37,087 nucleotides of DNA from Oscillospiraceae bacterium (GCA_015066015.1 SVPE01000019.1:1-37087), one strand, 5' to 3'. Numbered from the stretch's first letter, positions 1-8,185 are shown. Made by a program: numbers and translations. The notes: a model not told the origin generated them from the letters alone.

Positions 1-48
1 TCTTTTTCGTATTGACTTATGTTTCTGTATTCTCTTGGCATAATAATT

Positions 49-94
49 CCCCCTATGGTAGTTTCTTTTATTCTACCATAGGGGGTCTGTTTTT
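49..94 (+). terminator. Rho-independent terminator for a gene left of the window
   Basis: A perfect 13-bp stem (CCCCCTATGGTAG at 49-61, complement at 73-85) with an 11-nt loop is followed on the plus strand by TCTGTTTTTT. The T tract fits transcription entering from the left on the plus strand. The same hairpin could also stop the minus-strand transcript coming from 199-1137, but there it is followed only by AATTATTATG. A smaller hairpin (GTCCGTT/AACGGAC, 101-117) lies beside it. Nothing else is recognisable in 1-198. Confidence 0.75.
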
Positions 95-198
95 TCTATT
101 GTCCGTTTTTAACGGACTTGTTCAACTTCAAATACCTGCTTTTTGTTTTGCTTTTTGGTCTGCGCTTAATGCAACAGCCCCTTCTTATTCATATTTAC

Positions 199-1137
199 TT
201 ATACAAGCTCATAAAGAGCAGCTGTATCGGTTTTTGCAGGATCAACATACCAGGATCTGCCAAGCTGCACAAGCGTCACTCTGACGTCGGCGAGGTCCTT
301 TTCACCGCAGCTGACCTTAACCGAATACTCTCTGACGCCACTGATGTCTTCCTTAGCAACACCGTACTTTTTGAAGCTTTCATCATCTGCCCCGGCAATA
401 TAAGCCTCAACGTCGATATCCTTGCCCTCGTCTGCAGAGGTTTCGATCCTGTAGCCCTCACCGAAAGCTGCCTCATATGCACCCTCCGACTCAAAGGAGG
501 TCTGCATACCTGTGTTTTCATCAAACTTATCCTCTGTACCCGTCAGCTTTTCACCGTAGGTTCTTACGTTTGCCTCAAGAGCGGTAAACATTACCTCGTC
601 ACTCATATAACTGTCGCCGAAAATCTCCCTGCGGGTTTCAACAAGCTTATCAAAATAGCTTGTGAAAATGAGGTCATAATTATCCCAGCCGTTTTCACTT
701 ACAAGCTCCTCATAGTAAGGATACATTGCATTGATGAGCTGACCCTGAAGCGAGCCGTCGTCATTCAGAGTCTTTTCACCCTTGAAGGAGTCATCACTCA
801 AGCCCTTGACATTGACATCTCCGCCTGTAACGTCACCGTCAGTCACATTGGCAACTGCATCTGCACCGTCAATGATGGGATACATATAATTCACACGGAT
901 GAAATCACCGTACTTCTGATTCACACTGAGAAGTGAGTTCTTGTATGCGTTGTAGCCGTCACCGGTCTGCACAACTGTATCAACATAGGATTTTGCCACC
1001 TTGTCAGGATGGAAGGCGGTGTACCTTGAGGTAAAGGTTGTGTAAACTATCGCAACGAGCGCAGCGAGCACTGCGAAAAACACAACTACAGCATATAATT
1101 TGAAGTTAAACTCTTTTTCTTTTTTTACCTTAGCCAT
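199..1137 (-). CDS. Membrane-anchored extracytoplasmic protein of unknown function
   Basis: The 312-residue product has a short lysine-rich cytoplasmic N-terminus (MAKVKKEKEF), one membrane segment at about residues 13-34 and a long acidic, soluble domain expected outside the cell. I do not recognise the domain. There is no lipobox and no catalytic motif that I can name. The start has a strong site (GGAGGAGG, 8 nt before ATG). The gene begins 3 bp after the stop of the sugar symporter gene, so the two are almost certainly co-transcribed from the promoter at 2668-2696. That pairing suggests a role linked to uptake of the same substrate, but this is inference only. Confidence 0.8.
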   Translation of the reverse strand: MAKVKKEKEFNFKLYAVVVFFAVLAALVAIVYTTFTSRYTAFHPDKVAKSYVDTVVQTGDGYNAYKNSLLSVNQKYGDFIRVNYMYPIIDGADAVANVTDGDVTGGDVNVKGLSDDSFKGEKTLNDDGSLQGQLINAMYPYYEELVSENGWDNYDLIFTSYFDKLVETRREIFGDSYMSDEVMFTALEANVRTYGEKLTGTEDKFDENTGMQTSFESEGAYEAAFGEGYRIETSADEGKDIDVEAYIAGADDESFKKYGVAKEDISGVREYSVKVSCGEKDLADVRVTLVQLGRSWYVDPAKTDTAALYELV

Positions 1138-1140
1138 TGT

Positions 1141-2616
1141 TTATGCCTCCTCCTTTGTAAGTGTGCCGTTAGCTTCACGGCGGGCAATAAGCTCCTTAGT
1201 GATCTTCTCCTTCTTCTCCCCTACCATATCATAGAAGAAAATGGGAACCGCCTGAAGAACAACGAAAACTGCAGGTATGATTGTATAAATCATAAGAAGC
1301 TTATCAAGAGTTGCATCCGTCTGCACGGCATAAGCAACGTTTGCATCGGTTGAAACTGCGTAACCTGACCAGGTGTAAAGAAGCCACGGGCCGAGAGCCT
1401 TTGTAAATGCGGAGGCAATCTTGGAGAAAAGTCCGTAGCCTGCATATGCGAGACCCTCCTGACGTTTGCCGGTTTTGTACTCAATTTCATCAACACAGTC
1501 AGCAATCATAATATTGGGGGTAACGTTTGTATTTCCGTGCTGGAGGCCGCAGAAGAAATTGAGAATAAGGAAAGGAATAATAAGTCCGTCATTAAAGCCG
1601 ATTCCCTTTGAAACAAGGAAAAGGATGGCCAATGACGATGCGCCGTAAAGGCAGAAGATAATGAAGGTCTTCTTGGTCGAGAACTTCTTGAGCACGATAT
1701 TTACAAGAAGCGTACCTACAGCCGTACCGATACCCATGGGAAGAAGGAGTCCGAGCTTCAGATCCTTCGAGCCGAGAAGATATATTGCGATGTAAAGTGA
1801 AACTGTTCCGTAAACACCTCTGCCGAAGCCTGCGAGCTTGGTAAGTGAAACCATAAGCAGATTTTTATTCGTGAAAACAACCTTAACGGCATCCTTGAGG
1901 CTAACCTTTTCCTGTGTGAAAGGAACTCTTTCCTTGTTGTTTACAAAGAAAATCATTGTAAAGAGAATAATCCCCAAAGCACAGACGGCTGTTGAAATGA
2001 GAAGGTCGAGACCCTGTCCCTCAGCATTTTTGAACTGCTGCTGACCCATTGCAGCCTTCATAATAAGACCTACAACAAGGATAACAACCATACCGCCTGA
2101 CTGACCTACCGAACGAAGGAAGGAGGCAATTGAAATAGCACTTGAACGCTCCGAGGGGTTAGGTGAGCAAAGTGAACCGAAGCAGTTTGCGGGGCTTTCA
2201 ACGGCGCAACAGAAGGCAGTATAAAGAGAATAGATAACGAACATCCACACAATTGCGAGATTCTGATTATCGGTATTCGGAGCAACGAAAACGAGCATTG
2301 AAATCAGCGCAAGAGGCACTACACCGAAGCCGACCCAAGGTTTGACCTTGCCGAACTTTGTTCTTGTGTTGTCAACAAGGTAACCGATTACAAGCTCGCA
2401 TACGGCACCGACAATACCTGCGACAAGGAATACCATTGAGATTGCGTTTGACATAGTGTCAGGATCAAAGCCCTTGCCCTTGAAGGCGAAATCGGCAAAA
2501 TAGGTTGCCGTATAGTCGGGCATCCATCCCGTCAGAAGTGCCACACCAAAAAGACCGATACCGAAAGTGGCAATTTCTGATTTTTTCATATACTTTTTGT
2601 TTGCTTTATCAGACAT
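1141..2616 (-). CDS. MFS sugar:cation symporter, GPH (MelB-like) family
   Basis: The product is 491 residues with about 12 hydrophobic membrane segments. Its N-terminal portion (IATFGIGLFGVALLTGWMPD, then VIGYLVDNTRTKFGKVKPWV) matches the glycoside-pentoside-hexuronide:cation symporter family, whose cytoplasmic loop carries the D-x-T-R-T-K-F-G-K-x-K-P-W type motif. Such proteins import oligosaccharides or glycosides with Na+ or H+; the substrate cannot be read from sequence. An upstream in-frame ATG would add 25 residues, but the ATG at 2616 is preceded by GGAG at 8 nt and gives the usual family start (MSDKANKKYMKKSE). A TTGAAG-N17-TATAAT promoter lies upstream. The membrane-anchored gene 199-1137 follows after 3 bp. 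Confidence 0.9.
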   Translation of the reverse strand: MSDKANKKYMKKSEIATFGIGLFGVALLTGWMPDYTATYFADFAFKGKGFDPDTMSNAISMVFLVAGIVGAVCELVIGYLVDNTRTKFGKVKPWVGFGVVPLALISMLVFVAPNTDNQNLAIVWMFVIYSLYTAFCCAVESPANCFGSLCSPNPSERSSAISIASFLRSVGQSGGMVVILVVGLIMKAAMGQQQFKNAEGQGLDLLISTAVCALGIILFTMIFFVNNKERVPFTQEKVSLKDAVKVVFTNKNLLMVSLTKLAGFGRGVYGTVSLYIAIYLLGSKDLKLGLLLPMGIGTAVGTLLVNIVLKKFSTKKTFIIFCLYGASSLAILFLVSKGIGFNDGLIIPFLILNFFCGLQHGNTNVTPNIMIADCVDEIEYKTGKRQEGLAYAGYGLFSKIASAFTKALGPWLLYTWSGYAVSTDANVAYAVQTDATLDKLLMIYTIIPAVFVVLQAVPIFFYDMVGEKKEKITKELIARREANGTLTKEEA

Positions 2617-2667
2617 AGTTTTTTCTCCGTTCCCCCCTGCCTTAGCAGAGGAATTTTTTACCTGAGA

Positions 2668-2696
2668 ATTATACCATAAAATAAAACTCACTTCAA
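2668..2696 (-). promoter_or_regulatory. SigA-type promoter of the symporter operon
   Basis: On the minus strand TTGAAG (2691-2696) and TATAAT (2668-2673) are separated by 17 bp, about 45 nt upstream of the ATG chosen at 2616. This also argues against the longer start at 2691, which would lie upstream of the transcription start. Confidence 0.75.
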
Positions 2697-2725
2697 GACA
2701 AAAATAAAAAAGTGTTTGATTTTCC

Positions 2726-2754
2726 TTGACTAATCACATTATTTATGATATCAT
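2726..2754 (+). promoter_or_regulatory. Promoter of tRNA-Leu
   Basis: TTGACT (2726-2731) and TATCAT (2749-2754) with a 17-bp spacer lie 37 bp upstream of the mature tRNA 5' end. Confidence 0.7.
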
Positions 2755-2791
2755 ATCACACAGTGCAACAGCGAGAGCTGTTCATATAAAT

Positions 2792-2878
2792 GCAGACGTG
2801 GCGGAATTGGCATACGCGCTAGATTCAGGTTCTAGTGAAAGCAATTTCATGTGGGTTCAAGTCCCATCGTCTGCACCA
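2792..2878 (+). tRNA. tRNA-Leu(CAG), CCA encoded
   Basis: The acceptor stem GCAGACG pairs with CGTCTGC (2868-2874), followed by A and an encoded CCA. The anticodon stem CTAGA/TCTAG encloses the loop TTCAGGT, giving anticodon CAG. A long variable arm (GTGAAAGCAATTTCAT) and a T arm GTGGG-TTCAAGT-CCCAT fit a class II leucine tRNA. It has its own promoter and terminator, so it is a single-gene unit. Confidence 0.95.
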
Positions 2879-2884
2879 AAATTC

Positions 2885-2913
2885 AGCAGTGACCGAAAGG
2901 TCGCTGCTTTTTT
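2885..2913 (+). terminator. Terminator of tRNA-Leu
   Basis: AGCAGTGACC-GAAA-GGTCGCTGCT forms a 10-bp stem with one G-T pair and a GNRA-type tetraloop, followed directly by a T tract. Confidence 0.85.
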
Positions 2914-2973
2914 AATTCGTCTATTAATTGAAAAACTCTCCATTCAGGCGAATTTTTTTCCCTGAACAAGTTA

Positions 2974-3022
2974 TTGAATAAAATTCATTTCTGCGATATT
3001 ATGTAATCAGATCAGCGCTGAT
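2974..3022 (+). promoter_or_regulatory. Promoter and likely operator of the XRE regulator gene
   Basis: TTGAAT (2974-2979) and TATTAT (2997-3002) are 17 bp apart. Just past the expected transcription start lies the perfect 12-bp palindrome ATCAGCGCTGAT (3011-3022). Its place between promoter and start codon of a helix-turn-helix gene suggests an autoregulatory operator. The promoter is seen directly; the operator role is inference. Confidence 0.6.
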
Positions 3023-3045
3023 TAATATTTTGTGAGGTGAAAAAA

Positions 3046-4131
3046 TTGATAATTTACTTCAGTGAAAACTTAAAAAAATTACGTCTTAGTCAGAATCTGA
3101 CACAAGAAAAGCTTGCTGACTTTCTCAATGTATCCTTTCAGACCGTAAGCAAATGGGAACGAGGTGAAACCTACCCTGATATTACAATGCTTCCGTCAAT
3201 TGCACAATTCTTCAAGGTAAGCGTTGATGTTTTGCTAGGTGTTGACAAAACAGAAAACGAAAAAGAATTAAATAATTTACTTGAAGAATACGATAATCTT
3301 ACTGACGAAAAACTGATATCCGAACAAATAAAAGCCCTCAAGGATAAATATCCGACCGATTTTCGTGTTCAACTCAGATGGATGGGTTATCTTTCATTTT
3401 ATGACGGTTGGGATAATCTTGAAAAAAATGCTCCCGAAATAATGTCTGTTTACAATCACATACAGAATAACTGTACTAATGATGCGGTACGAATCTGCGC
3501 CAAAAGATATTATATCTGGTTTATGAGCAATTTGTCATGCAAAGAAAATCCCAAAGTAACCTTTGAGGATTATGAACCTATAATCAGAGAGATGCCACTT
3601 ATGAGAGACGGCAGAGAAAACTTTTACTATTGTTACAGATTACATAATCATCCGTGCGCCGACGAAATAATTATGGAGGCAATTGAAGAGCAGCTTTTTC
3701 TGTTTTACTCTACAATTTCAGATTATTATTTAACAGACAAATTCAGTTGCGATTACCAAATAATTACCACTGAAAAGACCAAGGAATTTTTTAACAATAT
3801 TTATGATGACGGAAACTACAGCAGAATGTGGAGAACTGTTATAAGCCGTTGCTACGGAATGCTTGGATATTTCTATTTTCAGAAGGGTGACAACGAAAAC
3901 GCGCTGCACAATCTAAGAAAAAGCGCAGAGCTTGCAATAAAATTTGATAATCTGCCGAGAATTACTACTCTGCATTCCACCATTTTTGACGGCAAAAAAT
4001 TTGATAAGCATGAGCTCGGCACTAACTTTATCGCAAAAAGCTGGATAAAAGAAACAATAGAAAACTATCCTCTTTCCGATGATTTTAAAAACACATCAGA
4101 GTTCAAAGAAATAATGGCTATGCTCTCATAA
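3046..4131 (+). CDS. XRE-family transcriptional regulator with large C-terminal helical domain
   Basis: Residues 1-65 form a classical Cro/C1 helix-turn-helix (ENLKKLRLSQNLTQEKLADF, then VSFQTVSKWERGETYPDI). The remaining roughly 295 residues are helical and include one TPR-like segment near the end (MLGYFYFQKGDNENALHNLR), a layout shared with regulators that sense a ligand or peptide through a helical C-terminal domain. The target and ligand are unknown. Start choice: the GTG at 3037 lies inside the ribosome binding site, whereas the TTG at 3046 has GAGGTGA 5-6 nt upstream and gives a typical family N-terminus, so TTG is preferred (361 residues). The gene stands alone, with its own promoter, palindrome and a shared downstream terminator. 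Confidence 0.85.
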   Translation: MIIYFSENLKKLRLSQNLTQEKLADFLNVSFQTVSKWERGETYPDITMLPSIAQFFKVSVDVLLGVDKTENEKELNNLLEEYDNLTDEKLISEQIKALKDKYPTDFRVQLRWMGYLSFYDGWDNLEKNAPEIMSVYNHIQNNCTNDAVRICAKRYYIWFMSNLSCKENPKVTFEDYEPIIREMPLMRDGRENFYYCYRLHNHPCADEIIMEAIEEQLFLFYSTISDYYLTDKFSCDYQIITTEKTKEFFNNIYDDGNYSRMWRTVISRCYGMLGYFYFQKGDNENALHNLRKSAELAIKFDNLPRITTLHSTIFDGKKFDKHELGTNFIAKSWIKETIENYPLSDDFKNTSEFKEIMAMLS

Positions 4132-4186
4132 ACGGTCTGAAAAGCCAATCGCCATTACCACACCTTAATCCTTACTCCCCTTTTTC

Positions 4187-4223
4187 ACAAAAAACAGCCG
4201 GGAAATCCCGACTGTTTTCTCTT
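4187..4223. terminator. Bidirectional terminator between the XRE gene and aspS
   Basis: AAAACAGCCGGGA (4191-4203) pairs with TCCCGACTGTTTT (4206-4218), with one internal mismatch and a 2-nt loop. T-rich sequence flanks it on both strands, and it sits between two converging genes. Confidence 0.8.
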
Positions 4224-4242
4224 TTTATATTTTATCTTATTC

Positions 4243-6021
4243 TTACTCTTTGATGTGAGCAATTCCTAACATTGTGAGCTGCTCCTGGTCAACGATTGCA
4301 GGACACTCTGTCATGGGCTCACTCGCATTCTGCACCTTCGGGTAAGCGATACAATCACGCAGAGTTTCCAGTCTGAGCATCTGCATAACAAGACGGTCAA
4401 GACCAAGACCGATACCGCCGTGAGGAGGTGCACCGTATCTGAATGCATCTGTGAGGAAGCCGAACTTTTCGTGTGCCTCTTCATCGCTGAGACCGAGAAG
4501 TGAGAAGATTCTCTTCTGAAGATCGGGATTGGTGATTCTTATTGAGCCGCTGGCAAGCTCAATGCCGTTGAGAACAAGGTCATAGGCATTTGCTCTTACA
4601 TTTGCCTTGTCGGTTTCAAGATAGTCAAGACACTCCTCAAGAGGTGCAGTGAACGGATGATGCATCGCAACATACTGTCCGAGCTCCTCGTCCCAGTCAA
4701 AGAACGGGAATTCAACGACCCAGAGAAGGTTGTACTTGTCTTTGTCAATAATATCAAGCTTCTTTGCAACGGCCTGACGGAGCGCACCGAGAACTGAAAG
4801 TGTTGTATTTGCCTTGTCCGCAACAATGAGGATAACGTCGCCGTTTTCAGCACCGCATTTTTCACAGATTGCCTTCATTTCGTCCTCTGTCATAAACTTT
4901 GCAAAGGAGGAGGCAATTGTGCCGTCGTCGCCGATTCTTGCCCATGCAAGTCCCTTTGCGCCAATACCTCTTACAAACTCTGTAAGCTTATCAACCTCTT
5001 TACGGGTGAGAACGGAAAATGCCTTTTTAGCAGTAATAGCGGCAACCTTACCGCCGTTTTCAAGTGCGCCTGTGAATACACCGAAGCCGCAGCCCTTAAC
5101 CTCCTGACTAAGGTCTGTGATTTCCATACCAAAGCGTGTGTCGGGCTTATCTGAGCCGTAACGCTCCATTGATTCCTTGTAGGTAAGTCTCGGGAAAGGT
5201 GTTGCAACATCTACACCGAGTGCCTCCTTGAAAAGACGCTTGATGAAGCCTTCGATAAGTCCGAGAATATCCTCTTTATCGATGAAGCTCATTTCAACGT
5301 CAATCTGTGTGAATTCGGGCTGTCTGTCAGCACGGAGGTCCTCGTCACGGAAGCAACGTGCAATCTGCATATATCTGTCAAAACCTGCAACCATTGAAAG
5401 CTGCTTGTAAAGCTGAGGTGACTGAGGAAGCGCATAGAAGCTGCCCTTGTGGATTCTTGAGGGGACAAGGAAATCTCTTGCGCCTTCGGGAGTTGACTTT
5501 ATAAGCATCGGGGTTTCGATTTCGATAAAGCCGTTGTCATCAAAGTAGTCACGGGTAATCTTTGTGATTTTGTGACGCATAAGAATATTCTTCTGTAAAT
5601 CGGGACGGCGAAGGTCAAGATAGCGGTACTTGAGCCTTGTCAGCTCTGAGGTCTGACAGTTTTCGATAATCTCAAAGGGAGGAGTCTCACTCTTGCCGAG
5701 GACACGAAGGTCCGTAACAAAAATTTCGATATCGCCTGTGGGGATATCCTTATTCTTTGATGAGCGCTCTCTTACCTCGCCCTTTGCCATAAGCACATAC
5801 TCACTTCTTACAGTAAATGCTTTGTCGAAAATTTCCTTTGCGGTGCTGTCGTCGAAGGCAAGCTGAACAATACCTGTTCTGTCACGAAGGTCTACAAAAA
5901 TAAGTGCTCCGAGGTCTCTCTGTCTCTGCACCCAGCCTGCAACAACAACCTCCTTGCCACAGTCCTCTGCTCTTAAATCACCGCAGTAGTTTGTTCTTTT
6001 AAGTCCTGTCATAAAATCCAT
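4243..6021 (-). CDS. aspS: Aspartyl-tRNA synthetase
   Basis: This class II synthetase joins aspartate to tRNA-Asp with ATP in the cytoplasm. The 592-residue length is normal for the bacterial type. The order is an N-terminal OB-fold anticodon domain (GWVQRQRDLGALIFVDLRDR), the catalytic core with motif 2 (FRDEDLRADRQPEFTQID), a GAD insertion domain in the middle, and motif 3 near the C-terminus (GIGLGLDRLVM). The ATG at 6021 is served by AAGGAG 9 nt upstream, and the site overlaps the hisS stop region. The gene is therefore the second member of a hisS-aspS operon and shares its T-box control. Confidence 0.97.
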   Translation of the reverse strand: MDFMTGLKRTNYCGDLRAEDCGKEVVVAGWVQRQRDLGALIFVDLRDRTGIVQLAFDDSTAKEIFDKAFTVRSEYVLMAKGEVRERSSKNKDIPTGDIEIFVTDLRVLGKSETPPFEIIENCQTSELTRLKYRYLDLRRPDLQKNILMRHKITKITRDYFDDNGFIEIETPMLIKSTPEGARDFLVPSRIHKGSFYALPQSPQLYKQLSMVAGFDRYMQIARCFRDEDLRADRQPEFTQIDVEMSFIDKEDILGLIEGFIKRLFKEALGVDVATPFPRLTYKESMERYGSDKPDTRFGMEITDLSQEVKGCGFGVFTGALENGGKVAAITAKKAFSVLTRKEVDKLTEFVRGIGAKGLAWARIGDDGTIASSFAKFMTEDEMKAICEKCGAENGDVILIVADKANTTLSVLGALRQAVAKKLDIIDKDKYNLLWVVEFPFFDWDEELGQYVAMHHPFTAPLEECLDYLETDKANVRANAYDLVLNGIELASGSIRITNPDLQKRIFSLLGLSDEEAHEKFGFLTDAFRYGAPPHGGIGLGLDRLVMQMLRLETLRDCIAYPKVQNASEPMTECPAIVDQEQLTMLGIAHIKE

Positions 6022-6034
6022 TTTCAGTCACTCC

Positions 6035-7366
6035 TTATAATTCAATATTTCCCATAATACCGGAAAAATCAAGGTTATCAAATTCTTTCAGGCTTTCGCT
6101 GATTGATATGTTGAGAAAATCACTTTCAAAAGTGGCAAGCTGAAGTTCCTGCTCTTCGCCGCTTTCCATGTTTTTAAGTCTGATTATACCGCTTTCAAGT
6201 TCACTGTCACCGATAACAACGGTGAATTTTGCACCTATCTTGTTTGCATATTTCATCTGAGCCTTTACACTTCTGCCGACGACATCGAACTCGACAAACA
6301 TACCCTCGCGTCTTAAAGCATTAGCCATAGCTGCAGCCTGAAGCGTTGCTTTTTCGCCCATTGTTGCGATGTAAAGCTCACACTTACTTGCCTCGGGGAA
6401 GGGAAGTCCCTGGTTTTCCATCAGAAGCATAAGTCTTTCAATACCCATGCCGAAGCCGAGAGCCGGTGTATGGTTGCCTCCGACCTCTTCGACAAGACCG
6501 TCATAACGTCCGCCTCCGCAGACTGTGCCCTGAGCGCCTATATCGGTTGAAACGAATTCGAATACGGTTCTTGAATAATAGTCGAGACCTCTTACAATAG
6601 TGGGGTTAACCGTAAAGTCAATACCCATAGCCTTAAGATATCCCTGTACCGACTCAAAGTGTGCCTTACAGTCATCACAAAGGTAATCTGTAACCTTCGG
6701 GGCATCCTTTGCTATTGCAGAGCAAACGGGACTCTTGCAGTCAAGGATTCTCATCGGATTTCTGTCGAGTCTGCCAAGACACGTGCCGCAAAGCTCATCC
6801 TTCTTACTTTCAAAATAGTCCTTAAGTGCCTTGTGATACTCCTTACGGCATTCCTTGCAGCCGATTGAGTTGATTTCAAGCTTGAGATTTCTTACACCGA
6901 GGAAATCAAAAAGGTTATTTGCAACTGCAATTACCTCAGCGTCGGATGCGGGTGAAGCAGTACCGAGGCATTCAATGCCGAACTGATGGAATTCACGGAG
7001 TCTGCCCGCCTGAGGCTTTTCGTAGCGGTAGCAGGAAGTGAGGTAGCAGAGCTTCTGAGGCATTGCCTCGTTGAAAAGTCCGTGCTCGAGATAGGAGCGA
7101 ACCACACCTGCAGTGCCCTCGGGACGGAGGGTTATCGAGCGTCCGCCCTTGTCCTCAAAGGTGTACATTTCCTTCTGCACAACATCTGTTGTATCGCCTA
7201 CACCGCGCTGAAAAAGCTCTGTATGTTCAAAAACGGGTGTACGGATTTCCTTGTAGCCGAAATTCTGCGCTATTTCAAGACAGGTATGCTCGACAAACTG
7301 TCTTTTGTGGCTTTCATTCGGTAAAAGGTCAAGTGTACCTTTAATTGATTTTGTAACTAATGCCAT
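6035..7366 (-). CDS. hisS: Histidyl-tRNA synthetase
   Basis: This class II synthetase charges tRNA-His. Motif 2 (LTSCYRYEKPQAGRLREFHQ), the histidine-specific signature (TIVRGLDYYSRTVFEF) and motif 3 (LGFGMGIERLM) are visible, followed by the C-terminal anticodon-binding domain. The reading frame is open further upstream, but the ATG at 7366 is preceded by GGGAGG at 8 nt and yields MALVTKSIKGTLDLLP, the usual family start (443 residues). About 25 residues after motif 3 are longer and more acidic than usual, which I regard as minor. It is controlled by the T-box leader just upstream and is followed by aspS after 13 bp. Confidence 0.97.
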   Translation of the reverse strand: MALVTKSIKGTLDLLPNESHKRQFVEHTCLEIAQNFGYKEIRTPVFEHTELFQRGVGDTTDVVQKEMYTFEDKGGRSITLRPEGTAGVVRSYLEHGLFNEAMPQKLCYLTSCYRYEKPQAGRLREFHQFGIECLGTASPASDAEVIAVANNLFDFLGVRNLKLEINSIGCKECRKEYHKALKDYFESKKDELCGTCLGRLDRNPMRILDCKSPVCSAIAKDAPKVTDYLCDDCKAHFESVQGYLKAMGIDFTVNPTIVRGLDYYSRTVFEFVSTDIGAQGTVCGGGRYDGLVEEVGGNHTPALGFGMGIERLMLLMENQGLPFPEASKCELYIATMGEKATLQAAAMANALRREGMFVEFDVVGRSVKAQMKYANKIGAKFTVVIGDSELESGIIRLKNMESGEEQELQLATFESDFLNISISESLKEFDNLDFSGIMGNIEL

Positions 7367-7454
7367 ATATTTAACCTCCCTATGTTTAAAATGCAAAGTT
7401 CGAATATTTTATTTTAACCTGCTTTTGCCTTTCGTATCGGGTAAAGCTATATAA

Positions 7455-7676
7455 AAAATAAAAACTCCATCCACAATGTTTCCATTGGGGATGAAGCATT
7501 AACTCCACGGTACCACCCCGATTGAACAGATAAACTGTTCCACTCGATGCCTTAACGCGGCAAACGGACTTTCGTCAGCTCGGGAATGTCTTCACTGCAG
7601 CTCTTTTCGTAAGGTGCTTTCAGCCGTGGCACCTCTCTCTTTAACGGGAGCATACAGTTACTCTTTTCCGTCAACG
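7455..7676 (-). promoter_or_regulatory. T-box riboswitch leader of hisS-aspS (tRNA-His sensing)
   Basis: On the minus strand the T-box core AATCGGGGTGGTACCGTGG is present at about 7498-7516. It is followed by a terminator hairpin whose arms lie at about 7473-7497 and then by a T tract. Upstream are the parts of stem I: a GAGTA loop-E-like strand (about 7660), an AG-rich bulge (AGAGAGAGG), a distal loop closed by GTGC/GCAC, and on the return strand CAGTGAAGACATTCC. The CAT at 7586-7588 is in the expected place for the specifier codon and codes histidine, which fits hisS. Uncharged tRNA-His would stabilise the antiterminator and allow readthrough. The fold was drawn by eye. A possible extended -10 (TGATATTAT, 7720-7728) lies inside the 3' end of mgsA. 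Confidence 0.9.
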
Positions 7677-7703
7677 CTTTTACGGTATTCACCTGAATTC
7701 TTC

Positions 7704-8108
7704 TCAGGCCTTTGGATTTATAATATCACGCCAGTCAAGGTCGCCTCTTTCAAGCGCGTGAATGAGAGCTTCCGCTGTTGCGATGTTTGTTGCAACAGGA
7801 ATATTGTAAACATCGCAAAGTCTTAAAAGGTTAGCCTCGTTGGGCTCGTTGGGCTTTACTGTAAGAGGATCACGGAAAAGCAGAAGAAGGTCAATTTCAT
7901 TACATGCAATTCGTGCTGAAATCTGTTCTTCACCGCCCTGGTAACCGCAAAGAAACTTTACGATTTCAAGACCTGTAGCCTCGGCAACCATTTTACCGGT
8001 TGTGCCTGTTGCACAAAGTGAATGTTTGGAAAGTGTGCCGCAATAAGCGATACAGAACTGAGTCATAAGTTCTTTTTTCGCGTCGTGTGCAATAAGGGCT
8101 ATATTCAT
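7704..8108 (-). CDS. mgsA: Methylglyoxal synthase (MgsA) with altered active-site residues
   Basis: MgsA converts dihydroxyacetone phosphate to methylglyoxal and phosphate, a bypass of lower glycolysis. The 134-residue protein has the family N-terminus (MNIALIAHDAKKELM) and the phosphate-binding loop CATGTTGK (residues 32-39), plus RDPL (79-82) and NIPVATNIATAEALI. Three positions differ from the E. coli enzyme as I recall it: the catalytic Asp71 in GGDQQ is Glu60 here (GGEEQ), His98 is Asn87, and Asp101 is Asn90 (PNEPN). The fold assignment is firm; full activity is not. AAAGGAGG precedes the ATG, and a promoter lies in the gap to the minD-like gene. Its 3' end abuts the hisS leader. Confidence 0.85.
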   Translation of the reverse strand: MNIALIAHDAKKELMTQFCIAYCGTLSKHSLCATGTTGKMVAEATGLEIVKFLCGYQGGEEQISARIACNEIDLLLLFRDPLTVKPNEPNEANLLRLCDVYNIPVATNIATAEALIHALERGDLDWRDIINPKA

Positions 8109-8148
8109 ATATATCCGTCCTCCTTTAAATTATTAACAACTTTTCTGC

Positions 8149-8185
8149 ATTATACCTTAATATAATAACAAAAAACAACAGTCAA
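8149..8185 (-). promoter_or_regulatory. Probable promoter of mgsA
   Basis: The 145-bp gap between the minD-like gene and mgsA is AT-rich. On the minus strand it holds TATAAT (8149-8154) with TTGTTT 18 bp upstream, and an overlapping alternative TTGACT (8180-8185)-N17-TATTAA. Either would transcribe mgsA separately from the shape cluster. No convincing terminator is visible after the minD-like gene. Confidence 0.5.

Noticed and set aside
12-44. Possible promoter TTGACT ... CATAAT at the left edge
   Set aside because: The spacer is about 21 bp and a terminator follows at once, so it would make no useful transcript.
118-936. 272-codon plus-strand open frame opposite the 199-1137 gene
   Set aside because: Antisense shadow. 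The minus-strand frame has a strong ribosome binding site, a membrane anchor and operon context.
2726-2965. 79-codon plus-strand open frame over tRNA-Leu
   Set aside because: It reads through the tRNA, its promoter and terminator; the ADVAELAYALDSGSS-type peptide is a well-known artefact of translating tRNA-Leu.
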